Origin: Thermoleophilia bacterium
GTDB taxonomy: Bacteria > Actinomycetota > Thermoleophilia > Gaiellales > Gaiellaceae
Direction of reading: 5' to 3'
DNA: 48,635 nt
Assembly: GCA_025936995.1 (NCBI GenBank)
Contig: JAICSH010000012.1
Span: 1-48,635 of the forward strand
Made by a program: the position numbers and the translations under genes. The notes beneath the pieces were generated by a model that saw only the letters and a list, made by a program, of their open reading frames with translations, was not told the origin of the DNA and made no database searches. Positions 1 to 10,050 of the stretch are shown here, piece after piece (the stretch's first letter is position 1; the number at the start of each line of letters is the position of its first letter).

Positions 1-703
1 GGCCGGCGGCGCCCCCCCCGGGCGCCCGGGGGTCGCGCGCGGCCCCCCGGGGGCCGCGGCCACTGGGTCCTCCCGGCGGGCCGCCGCCGCCTGGCCCGCC
101 GCCGCTTCCAGCACCCCAGCTCGTCTGTTCGTCGAGCATCCGCGCCTCCTCGGCGAGTGGCGGATAGCCGAGCGAGACGCGCATCGTGAAGCGGTCGAGC
201 TGCGCCTCGGGCAGCGGGTACGTCCCCTCGTACTCGATGGGGTTCTGCGTGGCCATGACCATGAACGGCGGCTCCAGCGGGTACGTGACCCCGTCGACCG
301 ACACCTGCCGCTCCTCCATGCACTCGAGCAGCGCGGCCTGGGTCTTCGGCGAGGCGCGGTTCACCTCGTCAACGAGCAGGAGGTTCGCGAAGACCGGGCC
401 GGGCCGGAACTCGAACTCGTTCCGCTGCTGGTTGAAGACGTTGACCCCGGTCACGTCCGACGGCAGGAGGTCCGGCGTGAACTGGAGCCGGGTGAAGCGG
501 CAGTCGAGCGAGCGGGCGAGCGCCTTCGCGAGCATCGTCTTCCCGACTCCGGGGAAGTCCTCGACGATCGCGTGGCCCTCGGCAACGAGGCAGAGGACGA
601 CGAGGCGCAGCGTCTCGTCCGGCGCGTGCACGACCCGGGCGAGGTTCTCGACGATCGTCGAGATCTGCCCGCTCGGGGCCGGTTCGATTGCGCGCTCAGC
701 CAT
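1..703 (-). CDS. MoxR-family AAA+ ATPase, 3' end cut by window edge
   Basis: MoxR ATPases are chaperone-like AAA+ proteins, usually encoded beside DUF58/VWA-domain genes, that help assemble or activate partner complexes. The Walker A loop GVGKT is at residues 52-56 and the Walker B stretch [10 protein letters not shown] at 108-117, followed by the MoxR signatures [20 protein letters not shown] and [11 protein letters not shown] up to about residue 181. The ATG at 703 overlaps the coaBC stop by 8 bases, so it is probably translationally coupled as the last visible gene of the pyr/gmk/coaBC run. From about residue 196 (base 118 downward) the protein dissolves into Gly/Pro/Arg repeats that no MoxR I know has; see findings. 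The lid domain is therefore not seen. Confidence 0.85.
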   Translation of the reverse strand, partial: MAERAIEPAPSGQISTIVENLARVVHAPDETLRLVVLCLVAEGHAIVEDFPGVGKTMLAKALARSLDCRFTRLQFTPDLLPSDVTGVNVFNQQRNEFEFRPGPVFANLLLVDEVNRASPKTQAALLECMEERQVSVDGVTYPLEPPFMVMATQNPIEYEGTYPLPEAQLDRFTMRVSLGYPPLAEEARMLDEQTSWGAGSGGGPGGGGPPGGPSGRGPRGAARDPRAPGGGAAG

Positions 704-1856
704 TCCGGATCAGGTGCTCCACCTCGTCGAGGATCGCCCCTGCTATCTCCTCCTTCGGTGCCTTCGCAACCGCCCGCTCACCGGATCCCGTGAGCAGCGT
801 CACCTCGTTCTCGGCCGCGTCGAAGCCGATGTCCGAGCGCGAGACGTCGTTGAGGACGAAGAGGTCGGCGCCCTTTCGCGCCAGCTTCTCCCGCGCGCGC
901 TCGAGACCCGCCTCGCCCGTCTCAGCCGCGAAGCCGACGAGGAGCTGGCCGTCGCGCCGGCCGGCGCCGCGCGCCGCGAGCACGTCGGCGGTCGGCTCGA
1001 GCTCGAGCGCCCACGCCGCCGTGTCCTTCGGCCGCTTCACGGCGAGCGCCTCCGCGGGCCGGTAGTCCGCGACGGCGGCCGCCATCACGACGACGTCCGC
1101 CTCGGCCGCGTGGGCGAGCGCCTCGCGCTCGAGATCGGCTGCGGTCGGCGTCTCCACGAGCTCGACTCCGGCAGGAACGGGCACCGCGAGGTTGGCCGCG
1201 AGCAGTGTGACCTCGGCGCCGCGCCGGCGCGCCTCGGCGGCGAGTGCGACGCCCATCCAGCCGGAGGAGCGATTCCCCACGTAGCGGACGGCGTCGAGCG
1301 GCTCGCGGGTCCCGCCGGCCGATACGAGGACGCGCTTCCCGCGCAGCGGACCGCTGCCGTGCAGAAGCTCGAGCGCGGCGCGGAGGATCTCGTCCGGCTC
1401 CGCCATCCGCCCCACTCCGAGCTCTCCCTCCGCCGTCTCGCCCTCGTCCGGCCCGACGAGGACGACTCCGCGGGCGCGCAGAGTCTCCGCGTTCGCCCGC
1501 GTCGCGGGGTGCGACCACATCCGCGGGTTCATCGCCGGCGCGACGAGCACCGGGCCGCGATGCGCGAGGGCGGCCTCGGTGAGAACGTTGTCGGCGAGCC
1601 CGTACGCGAGCTTCGCGAGCGTGTTCGCCGTGCAGGGCGCGACGACGAGGAGGTCGGCGCGCGTGAGATGGAGGTAGACGTCGTCGCCGGGAGGACGCCG
1701 CGCAAGGGCGCGAAACGTCTCGGCCGCGACGAAGCGCTCCGCGCCGGGCGTGACGAGGGGCACGACGTCGTGACCCTCCCTGACGAGCAGACGGCACAGC
1801 TCGCACGCCTTGTAGGCGGCGATGCCGCCCGTCACCCCGAGGAGGACGCGTGACAT
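696..1856 (-). CDS. coaBC: Bifunctional phosphopantothenoylcysteine decarboxylase / phosphopantothenate-cysteine ligase
   Basis: CoaBC makes 4'-phosphopantetheine for CoA: CoaB joins cysteine to phosphopantothenate and CoaC decarboxylates the product using FMN. The CoaC domain (about 1-165) shows [11 protein letters not shown], the catalytic His63 in YLHLTRAD, and the PAMNPRMW substrate motif (Asn110). The position matching E. coli Cys158 is Glu143 (in [11 protein letters not shown]). The CoaB domain (about 172-386) shows [22 protein letters not shown] and AAVADYRP. Its length of 386 aa is near normal (about 400). It follows rpoZ after 43 bases; a CATCAT box lies 6 bases before the ATG, so an extra leaderless transcript is possible. 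Identity is secure. Confidence 0.96.
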   Translation of the reverse strand: MSRVLLGVTGGIAAYKACELCRLLVREGHDVVPLVTPGAERFVAAETFRALARRPPGDDVYLHLTRADLLVVAPCTANTLAKLAYGLADNVLTEAALAHRGPVLVAPAMNPRMWSHPATRANAETLRARGVVLVGPDEGETAEGELGVGRMAEPDEILRAALELLHGSGPLRGKRVLVSAGGTREPLDAVRYVGNRSSGWMGVALAAEARRRGAEVTLLAANLAVPVPAGVELVETPTAADLEREALAHAAEADVVVMAAAVADYRPAEALAVKRPKDTAAWALELEPTADVLAARGAGRRDGQLLVGFAAETGEAGLERAREKLARKGADLFVLNDVSRSDIGFDAAENEVTLLTGSGERAVAKAPKEEIAGAILDEVEHLIRNG

Positions 1857-1862
1857 GCGGAA

Positions 1863-1868
1863 ATGATG
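1863..1868 (-). promoter_or_regulatory. Possible -10 box for leaderless coaBC transcript
   Basis: CATCAT on the minus strand ends exactly 6 bases before the coaBC ATG (1856), matching the spacing seen at many other genes here. It would be an internal promoter in the pyr-gmk-coaBC run. No clear -35 is visible. Weak alone; it rests on the recurring spacing. Confidence 0.35.
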
Positions 1869-1899
1869 CCTACGCGCCGCCGGAACGGCTGACGCGGGG

Positions 1900-2130
1900 C
1901 TAGGCGGTGTAGTCGTACTTGAGCATGCTCTGGGAGACTTCCTCCAGGGCCATCGTCAAGTAGTTCTTCGACCGGCTCTCGACGAGCGGCGGCAGGTTGT
2001 CGCCGAAGGTGCCCTCGCCGAGCTGATGGTGGTAGTTGTTGATCTGCCGGGCGCGCTTCGCCGCCACGATCACGAGGGCGTAGCGCGAGTCCACGTTCTG
2101 CAGCAGGTCGTCGACACGAGGTTCGATCAT
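1900..2130 (-). CDS. rpoZ: RNA polymerase omega subunit
   Basis: Omega is the small subunit that clamps the beta' subunit and aids RNA polymerase assembly. The 76-aa product has the omega core RVDDLLQNVDSRYALVIVAA followed by KRARQINNYHHQL, and later SKNYLTMALEEV. Its ATG shares an ATGA overlap with the gmk stop, so translation is coupled to gmk. The order mihF-gmk-rpoZ-coaBC is the usual actinobacterial one and supports the call. The C-terminal acidic tail is short. Confidence 0.95.
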   Translation of the reverse strand: MIEPRVDDLLQNVDSRYALVIVAAKRARQINNYHHQLGEGTFGDNLPPLVESRSKNYLTMALEEVSQSMLKYDYTA

Positions 2131-2732
2131 CGCCGCGGCATGGTAGCTGCCGGAGCGAGGAGCGGACGGACGATGCGCGTCAGCTCCTCCACCGCGCGCT
2201 CGAGGTCGTCGTTCTCGATCACGTGGTCGAACCGGTCCGCCACCTGCAGCTGCTCTCGCGCGACGGCGAGACGCTCATGGATCTCGCCGGCGCTCTCGGT
2301 CGCGCGCTCGCGCAGGCGCCGCTCGAGCTCCTCTGCCCGCGCGGTGACGAAGATCGTGACGGCGCCGGGCACGCGGTCGGCGACCTTGAGCGCTCCCTCC
2401 GTCTCCAGCTCGAGGACGCAGACGCGGCTCGCGGCCGCGACGCGCTCGATCTCGGAGTAGAGCGTCCCTGATCGCTGGCCCCAGGGAAAGACGTGGTACT
2501 CGAGGAACTCGTCGGCCCCGAGCCGGCGGTCGAACTCCTCCGGCGAGATGAAGTAGTAGTGGACGCCGTCGACCTCGCCCGGCCGCTGGGGGCGCGTCGT
2601 CGCGGACACGGCGAGCTCGAGCTGCGGAAACTCGCTCAGCAGCCGCCTGATGAGCGTTCCCTTGCCGGCGCCGGACTGGCCCGTGATGACGACGACGGGC
2701 AGCTTGCCGCTCCTAGCGGTTGAAGAGGCCAA
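2127..2732 (-). CDS. gmk: Guanylate kinase
   Basis: Phosphorylates GMP to GDP using ATP. The P-loop reads GQSGAGKG (usually GPSGxGKS/T), followed by the guanylate-kinase motifs SATTRPQRPGEVDGVHYYF and the substrate-lid region. With the TTG at 2732 it has 201 aa, and residues SGKLPVVVITG match the family's usual N-terminus, but this start overlaps mihF by 20 bases. An alternative in-frame CTG at 2702 lies 7 bases after a good AGGAG (2710-2714) just downstream of the mihF stop. Homology favours TTG and the ribosome-binding site favours CTG. It is coupled to rpoZ downstream by ATGA. Confidence 0.95.
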   Translation of the reverse strand: MASSTARSGKLPVVVITGQSGAGKGTLIRRLLSEFPQLELAVSATTRPQRPGEVDGVHYYFISPEEFDRRLGADEFLEYHVFPWGQRSGTLYSEIERVAAASRVCVLELETEGALKVADRVPGAVTIFVTARAEELERRLRERATESAGEIHERLAVAREQLQVADRFDHVIENDDLERAVEELTRIVRPLLAPAATMPRR

Positions 2733-3042
2733 TCAGCTCGGCCCGCTGCCGGTCGGAGAGACCGCCCACCGTCTTCGACTGGCTGATGCGGCAGGTGTTG
2801 AGGAATCGCGCGGCCTTCACGCGCCCGAACTTCGGCACCGCCATGAGGATGTCGATGACCTTCGCGGTCGAGACGTACTCGGGCGGGTTACCGAGGATCT
2901 GCTCGATCCGGACCTTGCCTTCCTTCAGGTCCTTCTTCAGCTTCGCGCGCCTGACGCGGACGTCGTTCGCTCGCTTGAGGGCGTCCATCCGCTGGTCGAG
3001 GGAACGAAGCGGAGCATGCGCCTGCGTCTTGGTCGGACTCAC
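2713..3042 (-). CDS. mihF: Actinobacterial (mycobacterial-type) integration host factor
   Basis: mIHF is a nucleoid-associated DNA-binding protein of Actinobacteria, unrelated in sequence to proteobacterial IHF, with a helix-two-turn-helix DNA contact. Visible are the basic helical N-terminal half (RANDVRVRRAKLKKDLKEGK, about 24-43) and the H2TH-like segment VIDILMAVPKFGRVKAARFL, ending in GGLSDRQRAELIGLF. It has 109 aa and starts at GTG. It lies between pyrD and gmk, its standard place, although pyrF, which often separates pyrD from mihF, is absent. The 33-base gap after pyrD suggests co-transcription. Confidence 0.92.
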   Translation of the reverse strand: MSPTKTQAHAPLRSLDQRMDALKRANDVRVRRAKLKKDLKEGKVRIEQILGNPPEYVSTAKVIDILMAVPKFGRVKAARFLNTCRISQSKTVGGLSDRQRAELIGLFNR

Positions 3043-3075
3043 GGCCGGCCGATCTTACCAATGCGCCCGCGAGCT

Positions 3076-3930
3076 TCAAGCCGGGACTTTTCGCTGGGTT
3101 TCCGGGCTTTTTCGCAGGCCCGCCGCGTCTTCGGGATTGACAACACCGGCGTCCGCGCACGCCGCCGTGAGCTCTGTGCGGACGCGGCCCGGCGCTCCGG
3201 GGTCGGCGAAGAGCACGGTTCCGAGGGCCACGTCGGAGGCGCCGCAGGCCGCGAACTCGAGCGCGTCGCGACCGGACTCGATGCCGCCCATCCCGACGAT
3301 CGGCAGTCCCGTGGCCTCGCCACAGACGGTGACGGCATGGAGCGCGACCGGCTTCAGCGCCGGGCCGGAGAGACCGCCGCTCCCGCGCGCGAGCGCCGGC
3401 CGTAGCCTCCGGTCGAGGGCGACTCCGCGCAGCGTGTTGATGAGGGAGAGCCCGTCCGCACCGGCCGCCGCGACAGCCCGGGCCACCTCGGCGACGTCGG
3501 GGTGCGCGGCGGAGAGCTTGGCGTAGAGCGGGAGCCCGGTCGCCCGGCGGCAGGCGGCGACGATTTCCGCGGCGGAGTCGGCCGCCTCGTCGACGTTCGG
3601 GCACGAGAGGTTGAGCTCGATCGCCTCGATGTCCTCCAGGTTCGAGCACGTCTCCGCGTAGTCGTCCGCGCAGAAGCCGCCGACGCTGACCCAGAGCGGC
3701 GGCCCGAGCTCGCGCAGCCGCGGCAGGTGCTCCGCGAGGAACCGCTCGCGCCCCGGGTTCGCGAGCCCGATGGCGTTGAGCATCCCGTGCGCGGTCTCCG
3801 CGATGCGGGGCGGCGCGCTCCCCTCGCGCGGCAGCGGCGTGACCGTCTTCGTCACGAACGCGTCGAGCTGCCGCGCGACGTCGGGCGCCGCGAGCGCGTC
3901 GAGGCAGCCGCTGGCGTTGAGGATCCTCAT
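3076..3930 (-). CDS. pyrD: Dihydroorotate dehydrogenase, class 1B catalytic subunit
   Basis: Oxidises dihydroorotate to orotate with FMN; the class 1B enzyme passes electrons to NAD through the PyrK subunit. The protein (284 aa) opens with the class 1 hallmark LNASG, has the active-site cysteine loop NLSCPNV, and the FMN phosphate region GMGGIESGRDALEF. I chose ATG 3930, which overlaps the pyrK stop as ATGA; longer upstream reading frames are antisense noise. The adjacent pyrK makes class 1B firm; many actinobacteria instead use the membrane quinone-linked class 2 enzyme. The C-terminal tail (about 20 residues, KSPETQRKVPA) looks poorly conserved. Confidence 0.94.
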   Translation of the reverse strand: MRILNASGCLDALAAPDVARQLDAFVTKTVTPLPREGSAPPRIAETAHGMLNAIGLANPGRERFLAEHLPRLRELGPPLWVSVGGFCADDYAETCSNLEDIEAIELNLSCPNVDEAADSAAEIVAACRRATGLPLYAKLSAAHPDVAEVARAVAAAGADGLSLINTLRGVALDRRLRPALARGSGGLSGPALKPVALHAVTVCGEATGLPIVGMGGIESGRDALEFAACGASDVALGTVLFADPGAPGRVRTELTAACADAGVVNPEDAAGLRKSPETQRKVPA

Positions 3931-4661
3931 CGGGACACGGCCCCCGCAGACTCGGCCGGTACCAGGTACCGGACGTGTCCGTTCAGGCGGTGTGCGTCGA
4001 GCACCGGGCCTTCGAGGCAGAGGCGCTTCAGCGCGCCGTCGATCTCGACGACGCAGCCGTAGCAGGCCCCGTAGCCGCACGCCATCGGTGCCTCCCACGC
4101 GAGCTGCGCGGTCGGGCACAGCGCGGCCACTGCGTGGAGCATCGGCTCCGGCCCGCACGCCATCACGTCGAAGCCCGGCCCGATCAGTTCGGTCACCACG
4201 ACAGGATCGACGGCGACCTCCGCGCCGGGCAGGAGCGCGGCCGCCTCGGCGTGCTCTTCCGTCCGGAAGCCGAGTACGACCGGCGGCGAGCCGCCGAGCT
4301 TTTCGGCGAGGTACGGCAGCGGCGCGATGCCGATCCCTCCGCCAACGAGGAGCGGCCGGTCGACGTCGAGCCGATAGCCGCAGCCGAGTGGGCCGAGCAC
4401 GGCGATCTCGTCCCCGGTGCCGAGTCCGCAGAGAGCCTCTGTCCCGGGCCCGATCGGGTCGACGAGGAAGGCGAGCTCGCCGGGCGGAGCGAGGCAGAGC
4501 GAGAACGGCCGTGGCAGCAACCGACCGGGCGCCTCGAGCATGAAGAACTGCCCCGGATTCCCCGGATCGAGGCCGCCGCGCTCGAGGCGCAGCAGCGTGT
4601 ACGGCCCGACCGGCTCGGAGCCCGTGACCCTATGCGTACTGGGCGATGCCGAGCTCGGCAT
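3927..4661 (-). CDS. pyrK: Dihydroorotate dehydrogenase electron-transfer subunit
   Basis: PyrK carries FAD and a 2Fe-2S cluster and shuttles electrons from PyrD to NAD. The ferredoxin-reductase fold shows the FAD motif RPFSL, the pyridine-nucleotide loop [21 protein letters not shown], and a C-terminal cluster site with the cysteine pattern CGYGACYGC followed by a fourth Cys in RLCLEGPV. It has 244 aa. The ATG at 4661 overlaps carB by 32 bases, and no later canonical start fits; tight overlap is the rule in this operon. The product would form a PyrD2-PyrK2 complex. Confidence 0.94.
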   Translation of the reverse strand: MPSSASPSTHRVTGSEPVGPYTLLRLERGGLDPGNPGQFFMLEAPGRLLPRPFSLCLAPPGELAFLVDPIGPGTEALCGLGTGDEIAVLGPLGCGYRLDVDRPLLVGGGIGIAPLPYLAEKLGGSPPVVLGFRTEEHAEAAALLPGAEVAVDPVVVTELIGPGFDVMACGPEPMLHAVAALCPTAQLAWEAPMACGYGACYGCVVEIDGALKRLCLEGPVLDAHRLNGHVRYLVPAESAGAVSR

Positions 4662-7600
4662 CGATCCGCTCCTGCAGTGAGAGGGCCTGGTCGGCGCGCG
4701 CCGTCGCGATCGCGTGCACGGCGGCCGCCGCGCCCGAGAGCGTCGTGATGCAGGGAACGCGCCGCACCATCGCGGCCTCGCGGATCGCGTAGCCGTCCGA
4801 GCGCGCGTTGCGCCCCTCGGGCGTGTTGATGACGAGGTCGCAGCGGCCGCGCCGGATGAGGTCGACGACCGTCGGCTCGCCGTCCCTCGCCTCGCTCAGC
4901 TTCCGCACCGGCTCGACCGCGATGCCGGCCGCGGCGAGCGTCGCGGCGGTTCCCTCCGTCGCGTACAGCTCGAAGCCGAGACCGACGAGCGTCGCCGCGA
5001 TCGGCACCGCCTGCTGGTGATCCGGCTCGCGGATCGAGATGAAGACGGAACCGGAGCGCGGCAGCCTCCGGCCCGCGGCCCGTTCCGCCTTGTCGAGCGC
5101 GGTCGAGAGGTCGGCGGCGCTCGCCATCACCTCGCCCGTCGAGCGCATCTCGGGACCGAGGACGGGGTCGCTGCCGGGGAAGCGCGCGAACGGCAGCACG
5201 GCGGCCTTGACGCTCCATTGCCGCGGCGGCCGCTCCGGCGGCAGCCCGAGCTCCGGGATCGTGGCCCCGACCGCGAGACGGCACGCCGCCTTGACGAGCT
5301 CGACACCCGTCGCCTTGCTCACGAACGGCACCGTCCGCGACGCGCGCGGATTCGCCTCGATCACGTACACCTCGCCGTCCCCCGTCACCGCGAGCTGCAC
5401 GTTGAGGAGCCCCACCGCGCCGAGGGCTCGCCCGAGGATCCGCACGATGTGCGCAATCTCTTGCCCCTGCGCGAAGCTGAGGCTCGGCGCCGGCAGGACG
5501 CAGGCGGAGTCGCCGGAGTGGATGCCCGCCTCCTCGACGTGCTGCATGACGGCGGCGACGTAGGTGTCCGCGCCGTCGCAGAGCGCGTCGACGTCCACCT
5601 CGACCGCATGCTCGACGAAGCGGTCCACGAGGATCCGCTCGAACGGAGGCATGTCCCGGACATCGTCCGCCGTGTAGCAGACGCGCATCGCGCGGCCCCC
5701 GAGGACGTACGACGGCCGCACGAGCACCGGATAGCCGATCCGTTCCGCGATCTCGACCGCCTCGTCGGGAGAGGACGCGATCCCCCACTCCGGCGAGCGG
5801 AGCCCGTGCGCGAGGAGGAGACCGGCGAAGCGCTCCCGGTCCTCGGCGAGGTCGACGGCGTCGAACGGCGTGCCGAGGATCCGGTAGCCCGCCTCCTCGA
5901 TCGCCCGCGCCAGCTTGAGCGGCGTCTGGCCACCGAACTGGATCACGACGCCGTCCGGCTTCTCCCGCTCGCAGATCGCGAGCACCGACTCGGTGTCGAG
6001 CGGCTCGAAGTAGAGCCGGTCGGAGGTGTCGTAGTCGGTGGAGACCGTCTCCGGGTTGCAGTTGACCATGACCGCGTCGTAGCCGAGCTCGCGGTAGGTC
6101 GTCACGGCGTGGACGCAGCAGTAGTCGAACTCGATGCCCTGCCCGATCCGGTTCGGGCCCGAGCCGAGGATGACGACGCGCGGACGCTCGCCCTTCGGCG
6201 GTGACTCATCGGCCTCGCCCCAGGTGGAGTAGTAGTAGTTGGAGGCCGCCTCGACCTCGCCGGCGCACGAGTCGACGCGGCGATACGCGGGACGCACGCC
6301 GCAGTCCCGACGCCGCTGCCGCACCGCGGCCTCGCTCGTGCCCACGGCGGCGGCGATCGCGGCGTCCGAGAGCCCGAGCCGCTTCAGCCGGAGCCAGTCG
6401 CCCGCGCGGAGCGCGTCGATGTCCCCGATGCCGGCGAGCACGGCGCCGATCTCGGCGAACTCCCGCCGGAAGAACGGGTGCACGTCCTCCGGCACGTCGA
6501 GCAGCGTCTGCCACGGCGTCGCCGCGCCGGTGTCGAGCTCGCGCGAGCGGAACGCCTTGAGGAAGGCCTCGGCGAAGGTGCGGCCGATCCCCATCGTCTC
6601 CCCGACCGACTTCATCTGGGTGCCGAGCGTCCGGTCGGCGCCCGGGAACTTCTCGAAGGCGAAGCGCGGGAACTTGACGACGACGTAGTCGAGGGTCGGC
6701 TCGAAGCTCGCCGGAGTCGTCCCGGTGAGGTCGTTCGGGATCTCGTCGAGCGTGTAGCCGACGGCGAGCCGCGCCGCGACCTTCGCGATCGGGTAGCCGG
6801 TCGCCTTCGAGGCGAGCGCGGAGGAGCGCGAGACGCGCGGGTTCATCTCGATCACGCGGACGTCGCCGGTCTCGCGGCTGCGGGCGAACTGGATGTTCGA
6901 GCCGCCGGTGTCGACGCCGACCGCGCGGATCACCGCCGCGGCCGCGTCGCGCAGCTCCTGGTACGCCTCGTCGGGAAGCGTCATCTGCGGCGCGACGGTG
7001 ACCGAGTCTCCGGTGTGGACGCCCATCGGGTCGAGGTTCTCGATCGAGCAGACGATGACGACGTTGTCGATCCTGTCGCGTACGACCTCGAGCTCGAACT
7101 CGTCCCACCCGCGCACCGATTCCTCGACGAGCACCTGGCCGATCGGGGATTCTGCGAGGCCGCGCTCGACCTGGCGGTAGAGCTCGTCCTCCGTCGAGGC
7201 AAAGCCGCCGCCGTGGCCGCCGAGCGTGAAGGCGGGCCGGACGACCGCGGGGACCATCAGCCCTTTGACCTCGTCGAGCGAGGTGACGATCGCCGACGCC
7301 GGCACCTTGAGCCCGCACGACTCGACCGCCTCCTTGAACTTGAGGCGGTCCTCGGCGCGCTCGATCGCCTCGAGACGCCCGCCGATCAGCTCGATCCCGA
7401 GCTCGTCGAGGACACCCGCGTTCGCGAGCTCGCGCGCGAGGTTGAGCGCGGTCTGGCCGCCCATCGTCGGCAGGAGCGCGTCCGGCCGCTCGAGGCGGAG
7501 CACCTCGGCGACGGACTCGACGTCGAGCGGCTCGAGGTAGGTGCGGTCCGCGAAGCCGGGGTCGGTCATGATCGTCGCCGGGTTCGAGTTGACGACGATC

Positions 7601-7731
7601 GTGCGGAAGCCGTCTTCGCGCAGCACCTTGAGGGCCTGGCAGCCGGCGTAGTCGAACTCGGCCGCCTGGCCGATCACGATCGGCCCAGAGCCGACGATGC
7701 AGATGCTCTCGAGGTCGGTGCGCCTAGGCAC
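4630..7731 (-). CDS. carB: Carbamoyl-phosphate synthase large subunit
   Basis: Builds carbamoyl phosphate from bicarbonate, ammonia (delivered by CarA) and two ATP. Two homologous ATP-grasp halves are visible: the N-terminal half begins [19 protein letters not shown] and the second repeats it as [19 protein letters not shown] about residue 520. Each half has the [13 protein letters not shown] metal-binding segment. An MGS-like allosteric domain closes the protein ([14 protein letters not shown] to VINTPEG). At 1033 aa it is slightly shorter than the E. coli enzyme (1073). It starts at GTG 7731, overlapping the carA stop by 8 bases. Confidence 0.97.
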   Translation of the reverse strand: MPRRTDLESICIVGSGPIVIGQAAEFDYAGCQALKVLREDGFRTIVVNSNPATIMTDPGFADRTYLEPLDVESVAEVLRLERPDALLPTMGGQTALNLARELANAGVLDELGIELIGGRLEAIERAEDRLKFKEAVESCGLKVPASAIVTSLDEVKGLMVPAVVRPAFTLGGHGGGFASTEDELYRQVERGLAESPIGQVLVEESVRGWDEFELEVVRDRIDNVVIVCSIENLDPMGVHTGDSVTVAPQMTLPDEAYQELRDAAAAVIRAVGVDTGGSNIQFARSRETGDVRVIEMNPRVSRSSALASKATGYPIAKVAARLAVGYTLDEIPNDLTGTTPASFEPTLDYVVVKFPRFAFEKFPGADRTLGTQMKSVGETMGIGRTFAEAFLKAFRSRELDTGAATPWQTLLDVPEDVHPFFRREFAEIGAVLAGIGDIDALRAGDWLRLKRLGLSDAAIAAAVGTSEAAVRQRRRDCGVRPAYRRVDSCAGEVEAASNYYYSTWGEADESPPKGERPRVVILGSGPNRIGQGIEFDYCCVHAVTTYRELGYDAVMVNCNPETVSTDYDTSDRLYFEPLDTESVLAICEREKPDGVVIQFGGQTPLKLARAIEEAGYRILGTPFDAVDLAEDRERFAGLLLAHGLRSPEWGIASSPDEAVEIAERIGYPVLVRPSYVLGGRAMRVCYTADDVRDMPPFERILVDRFVEHAVEVDVDALCDGADTYVAAVMQHVEEAGIHSGDSACVLPAPSLSFAQGQEIAHIVRILGRALGAVGLLNVQLAVTGDGEVYVIEANPRASRTVPFVSKATGVELVKAACRLAVGATIPELGLPPERPPRQWSVKAAVLPFARFPGSDPVLGPEMRSTGEVMASAADLSTALDKAERAAGRRLPRSGSVFISIREPDHQQAVPIAATLVGLGFELYATEGTAATLAAAGIAVEPVRKLSEARDGEPTVVDLIRRGRCDLVINTPEGRNARSDGYAIREAAMVRRVPCITTLSGAAAAVHAIATARADQALSLQERIDAELGIAQYA

Positions 7732-8755
7732 GGGCGACCTCCTCCACCCACGCTTCGAGCAGCGGCCACGCGTCGTGCGGGCCGGGCCCTGCCTCGGGAT
7801 GGAACTGGAGCGAGCGAGCGCGCAGCTCGGGGAGGTCGAGGCCCTCGACCGTCCCGTCGTACAGCGAGACGTGCGACACCTCCGCGGCCTCGCTCGGCCG
7901 CACCGCGAAGCCGTGGTTCTGGCTCGTGACGAGGACCCTCCCGGCAGCCCGCTCGAGCACCGGGTGGTTCGCGCCGCGATGGCCGAACGGCAGCTTGTAC
8001 GTCTCGTGGCCGGTCGCGCGCGCGATCAGCTGGTGGCCGAGACAGATGCCGAGGACGTGCGTCCGGCCGAGCAGCTCGCGCACCGTCTCCGTCTGGGACT
8101 CGAGTGGCTCCGGGTCGCCCGGCCCCGGCGAGAGGAGGACGCCGTCGTACTCGGCGAGCTCGTCCGCGGGCGTGTCGTGCGGATGGACGGTCACCGCCGC
8201 TCCCGCCTTCGCGAGCCGCCGCAGCACCGAGTTCTTCACGCCGTAGTCGACGACGCCCACCCGGACGCGTCCCTCCTCGGCGAAGACGTACGACTCACTC
8301 GTGGAGACGCCCTCGACGAGCGCGCGCCCGAGCATCGGCGGCTGCGTCGCCGCGAGCTCGACCGCCTCCTCGGTCGCGAGGCCGGAGGCGACCGCGACTG
8401 CCGGCGCCGAGCCGGCGTCGCGCAGGTGGAGGACGAGGCTGCGCGTATCGATTCCCGTGAGGGCGACGACGCCGCGGTCGCGCAGCCAGCCGGTCCACTC
8501 CGGGCCGCGCGCCTCGCGCATCAGCACGGCGCGCGCATGTGTCCGGGCCGACTCGCTGCGCTCGTCCGTCACGCCGTAGTTGCCGACCATCGGCGCCGTG
8601 AAGCAGATGAGCTGGTCCTCGAAGCTCGGGTCGGTGACGGCCTCCTGGTAGCCAGACATGCCGGTCGTGAAGACAGCCTCGCCGAGCGCGTGGCCGTCCG
8701 CGCCGACCGACTCGCCTGGCCAGATCGTCCCGTCGGCGAGCGCGAGATAGCTCAT
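7724..8755 (-). CDS. carA: Carbamoyl-phosphate synthase small (glutaminase) subunit
   Basis: Class I glutamine amidotransferase that supplies ammonia to CarB. The N-terminal CarA domain shows [17 protein letters not shown]; the amidotransferase domain has [12 protein letters not shown], the nucleophile Cys238 in [10 protein letters not shown], and the His/Glu pair in [10 protein letters not shown] chose ATG 8755 (343 aa), where the family's N-terminus begins ([13 protein letters not shown]); it overlaps the pyrC stop as ATGA. A longer reading frame extends into pyrC but has no family similarity. Confidence 0.96.
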   Translation of the reverse strand: MSYLALADGTIWPGESVGADGHALGEAVFTTGMSGYQEAVTDPSFEDQLICFTAPMVGNYGVTDERSESARTHARAVLMREARGPEWTGWLRDRGVVALTGIDTRSLVLHLRDAGSAPAVAVASGLATEEAVELAATQPPMLGRALVEGVSTSESYVFAEEGRVRVGVVDYGVKNSVLRRLAKAGAAVTVHPHDTPADELAEYDGVLLSPGPGDPEPLESQTETVRELLGRTHVLGICLGHQLIARATGHETYKLPFGHRGANHPVLERAAGRVLVTSQNHGFAVRPSEAAEVSHVSLYDGTVEGLDLPELRARSLQFHPEAGPGPHDAWPLLEAWVEEVARA

Positions 8756-10050
8756 TCGAACGCCACCTTTCCGCCCGCGAGCGTCATTTGCACCGCTCCG
8801 GTGAGCGTCGAGCCGAGCAGCCAGGAGTTGCCCGACCGCGAGCGGAAGGGCTGCTCGCCAACCGTCCATTCGCGCTCGAGGTCGAGGAGGACGAGGTTCG
8901 CGCAGGCCCCGGCGGCGACGCGCGGCCGCTCGAGCCCGAAGATCCGCGCCGGCCCCGCCGACATCCGCTCGAGCAGCGTCTCGAGGGACAGCAGGCCCGG
9001 CCCGACGAGATGCGTGTAGAGCGCCGCGAGCGCCGTCTCGAGGCCGGTGACCCCGAACGGCGCCGCCTCGAACGGCACGTCCTTCTCGTGCGCGGCGTGC
9101 GGCGCGTGGTCGGTCGCGATCGCCTCGATCGTCCCGTCCCGCAGCGCGTCGAGGAGCGTGAGCCGGTCCTGCTCGGCCCGCAGCGGCGGGTTCATCTTCA
9201 CGTTCGGGTCGAGCGAGCGCACCGCGTCGTCGGTGAGGACGAGATGGTGCGGCGTCGCCTCGCCGCTTGCGGCGACCCCGGCCTCCCGAGCCCGCCGTAG
9301 TGCCTCGACCGACGCGGCCGCCGAGAGATGGAGGACGTGGACGCGCCCGCGCTCGTAGCCGGCGAGCGCGAGGTCGCGCTCGACCGCGACGGACTCCGCC
9401 ACCGAGGGATAGCCGGCGAACCCGAGCTCGGCCGCGACTCGTCCCTCGTGGACGTGACCGCCACGGGAGAGCGTCGGCTCCTCGCAGTGGAGCGCGAGCG
9501 CCCGGTCGGTGCTCGAGGCGTACTGGAGCGCCCGTCGCATCAGCCCCGCGGAGGCGACCGGAACGCCGTCGTCGGAGAAGGCGACCGCGCCGGTGTCGGC
9601 GAGCTCGCCCATCTCGGTCAGCTCCTCCCCGCGCTGGCCCCGCGTGATCGCGGCGAGGAACCCGACCGGCACCTCGGCCTCGCGGCGCGCGGCATCGACC
9701 AGCGCACCGAGCGTCGCGGCCGAGTCGACGACCGGATCGGTGTTCGGCATCGCGAGGATCGCGCAGTAGCCGCCGGCGGCGGCAGCGGCCGTCCCGCTCG
9801 CGAGAGTCTCCTCGTCCTCGCGACCCGGCGTGCGGAGATGCACGTGCGGGTCGACGAAGGCCGGTGCGAGGACGAGACCCTCGGCCTCGACCACCCGATG
9901 CTCGTTCGCGTCGACCCGCTCCGCGACCTCGGCGATCGTCCCGTCGTCGATCCGCACCTCGAGGCGCGCGTCGATTCCCTCCGCGGGATCGAGCACGCGG
10001 GCTCCTCGGATGACGACGTTCGCGCCGGGGAGATCCTTCTGCCAGAGCAT
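8752..10050 (-). CDS. pyrC: Dihydroorotase, class I
   Basis: Cyclises carbamoyl-aspartate to dihydroorotate. The amidohydrolase metal motif DPHVHLRTPG, the MPNTDPV loop, ALHCEE, ATPHH and the catalytic segment IATDHAPHAAHEKDVPFE are all present, giving an intact active site. The 432-aa length suits the class I (PyrC type I) family. The ATG at 10050 shares a single base with the pyrB stop (TGATG), so it should be translated by reinitiation. The product lies between PyrB and CarA in the operon. Confidence 0.96.
   Translation of the reverse strand: MLWQKDLPGANVVIRGARVLDPAEGIDARLEVRIDDGTIAEVAERVDANEHRVVEAEGLVLAPAFVDPHVHLRTPGREDEETLASGTAAAAAGGYCAILAMPNTDPVVDSAATLGALVDAARREAEVPVGFLAAITRGQRGEELTEMGELADTGAVAFSDDGVPVASAGLMRRALQYASSTDRALALHCEEPTLSRGGHVHEGRVAAELGFAGYPSVAESVAVERDLALAGYERGRVHVLHLSAAASVEALRRAREAGVAASGEATPHHLVLTDDAVRSLDPNVKMNPPLRAEQDRLTLLDALRDGTIEAIATDHAPHAAHEKDVPFEAAPFGVTGLETALAALYTHLVGPGLLSLETLLERMSAGPARIFGLERPRVAAGACANLVLLDLEREWTVGEQPFRSRSGNSWLLGSTLTGAVQMTLAGGKVAFE

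Noticed and set aside
186-1853. Long plus-strand reading frame opposite moxR and coaBC
   Set aside because: It is the antisense shadow expected in GC-rich DNA; it has no domain and runs through two genes with clear motifs on the other strand.
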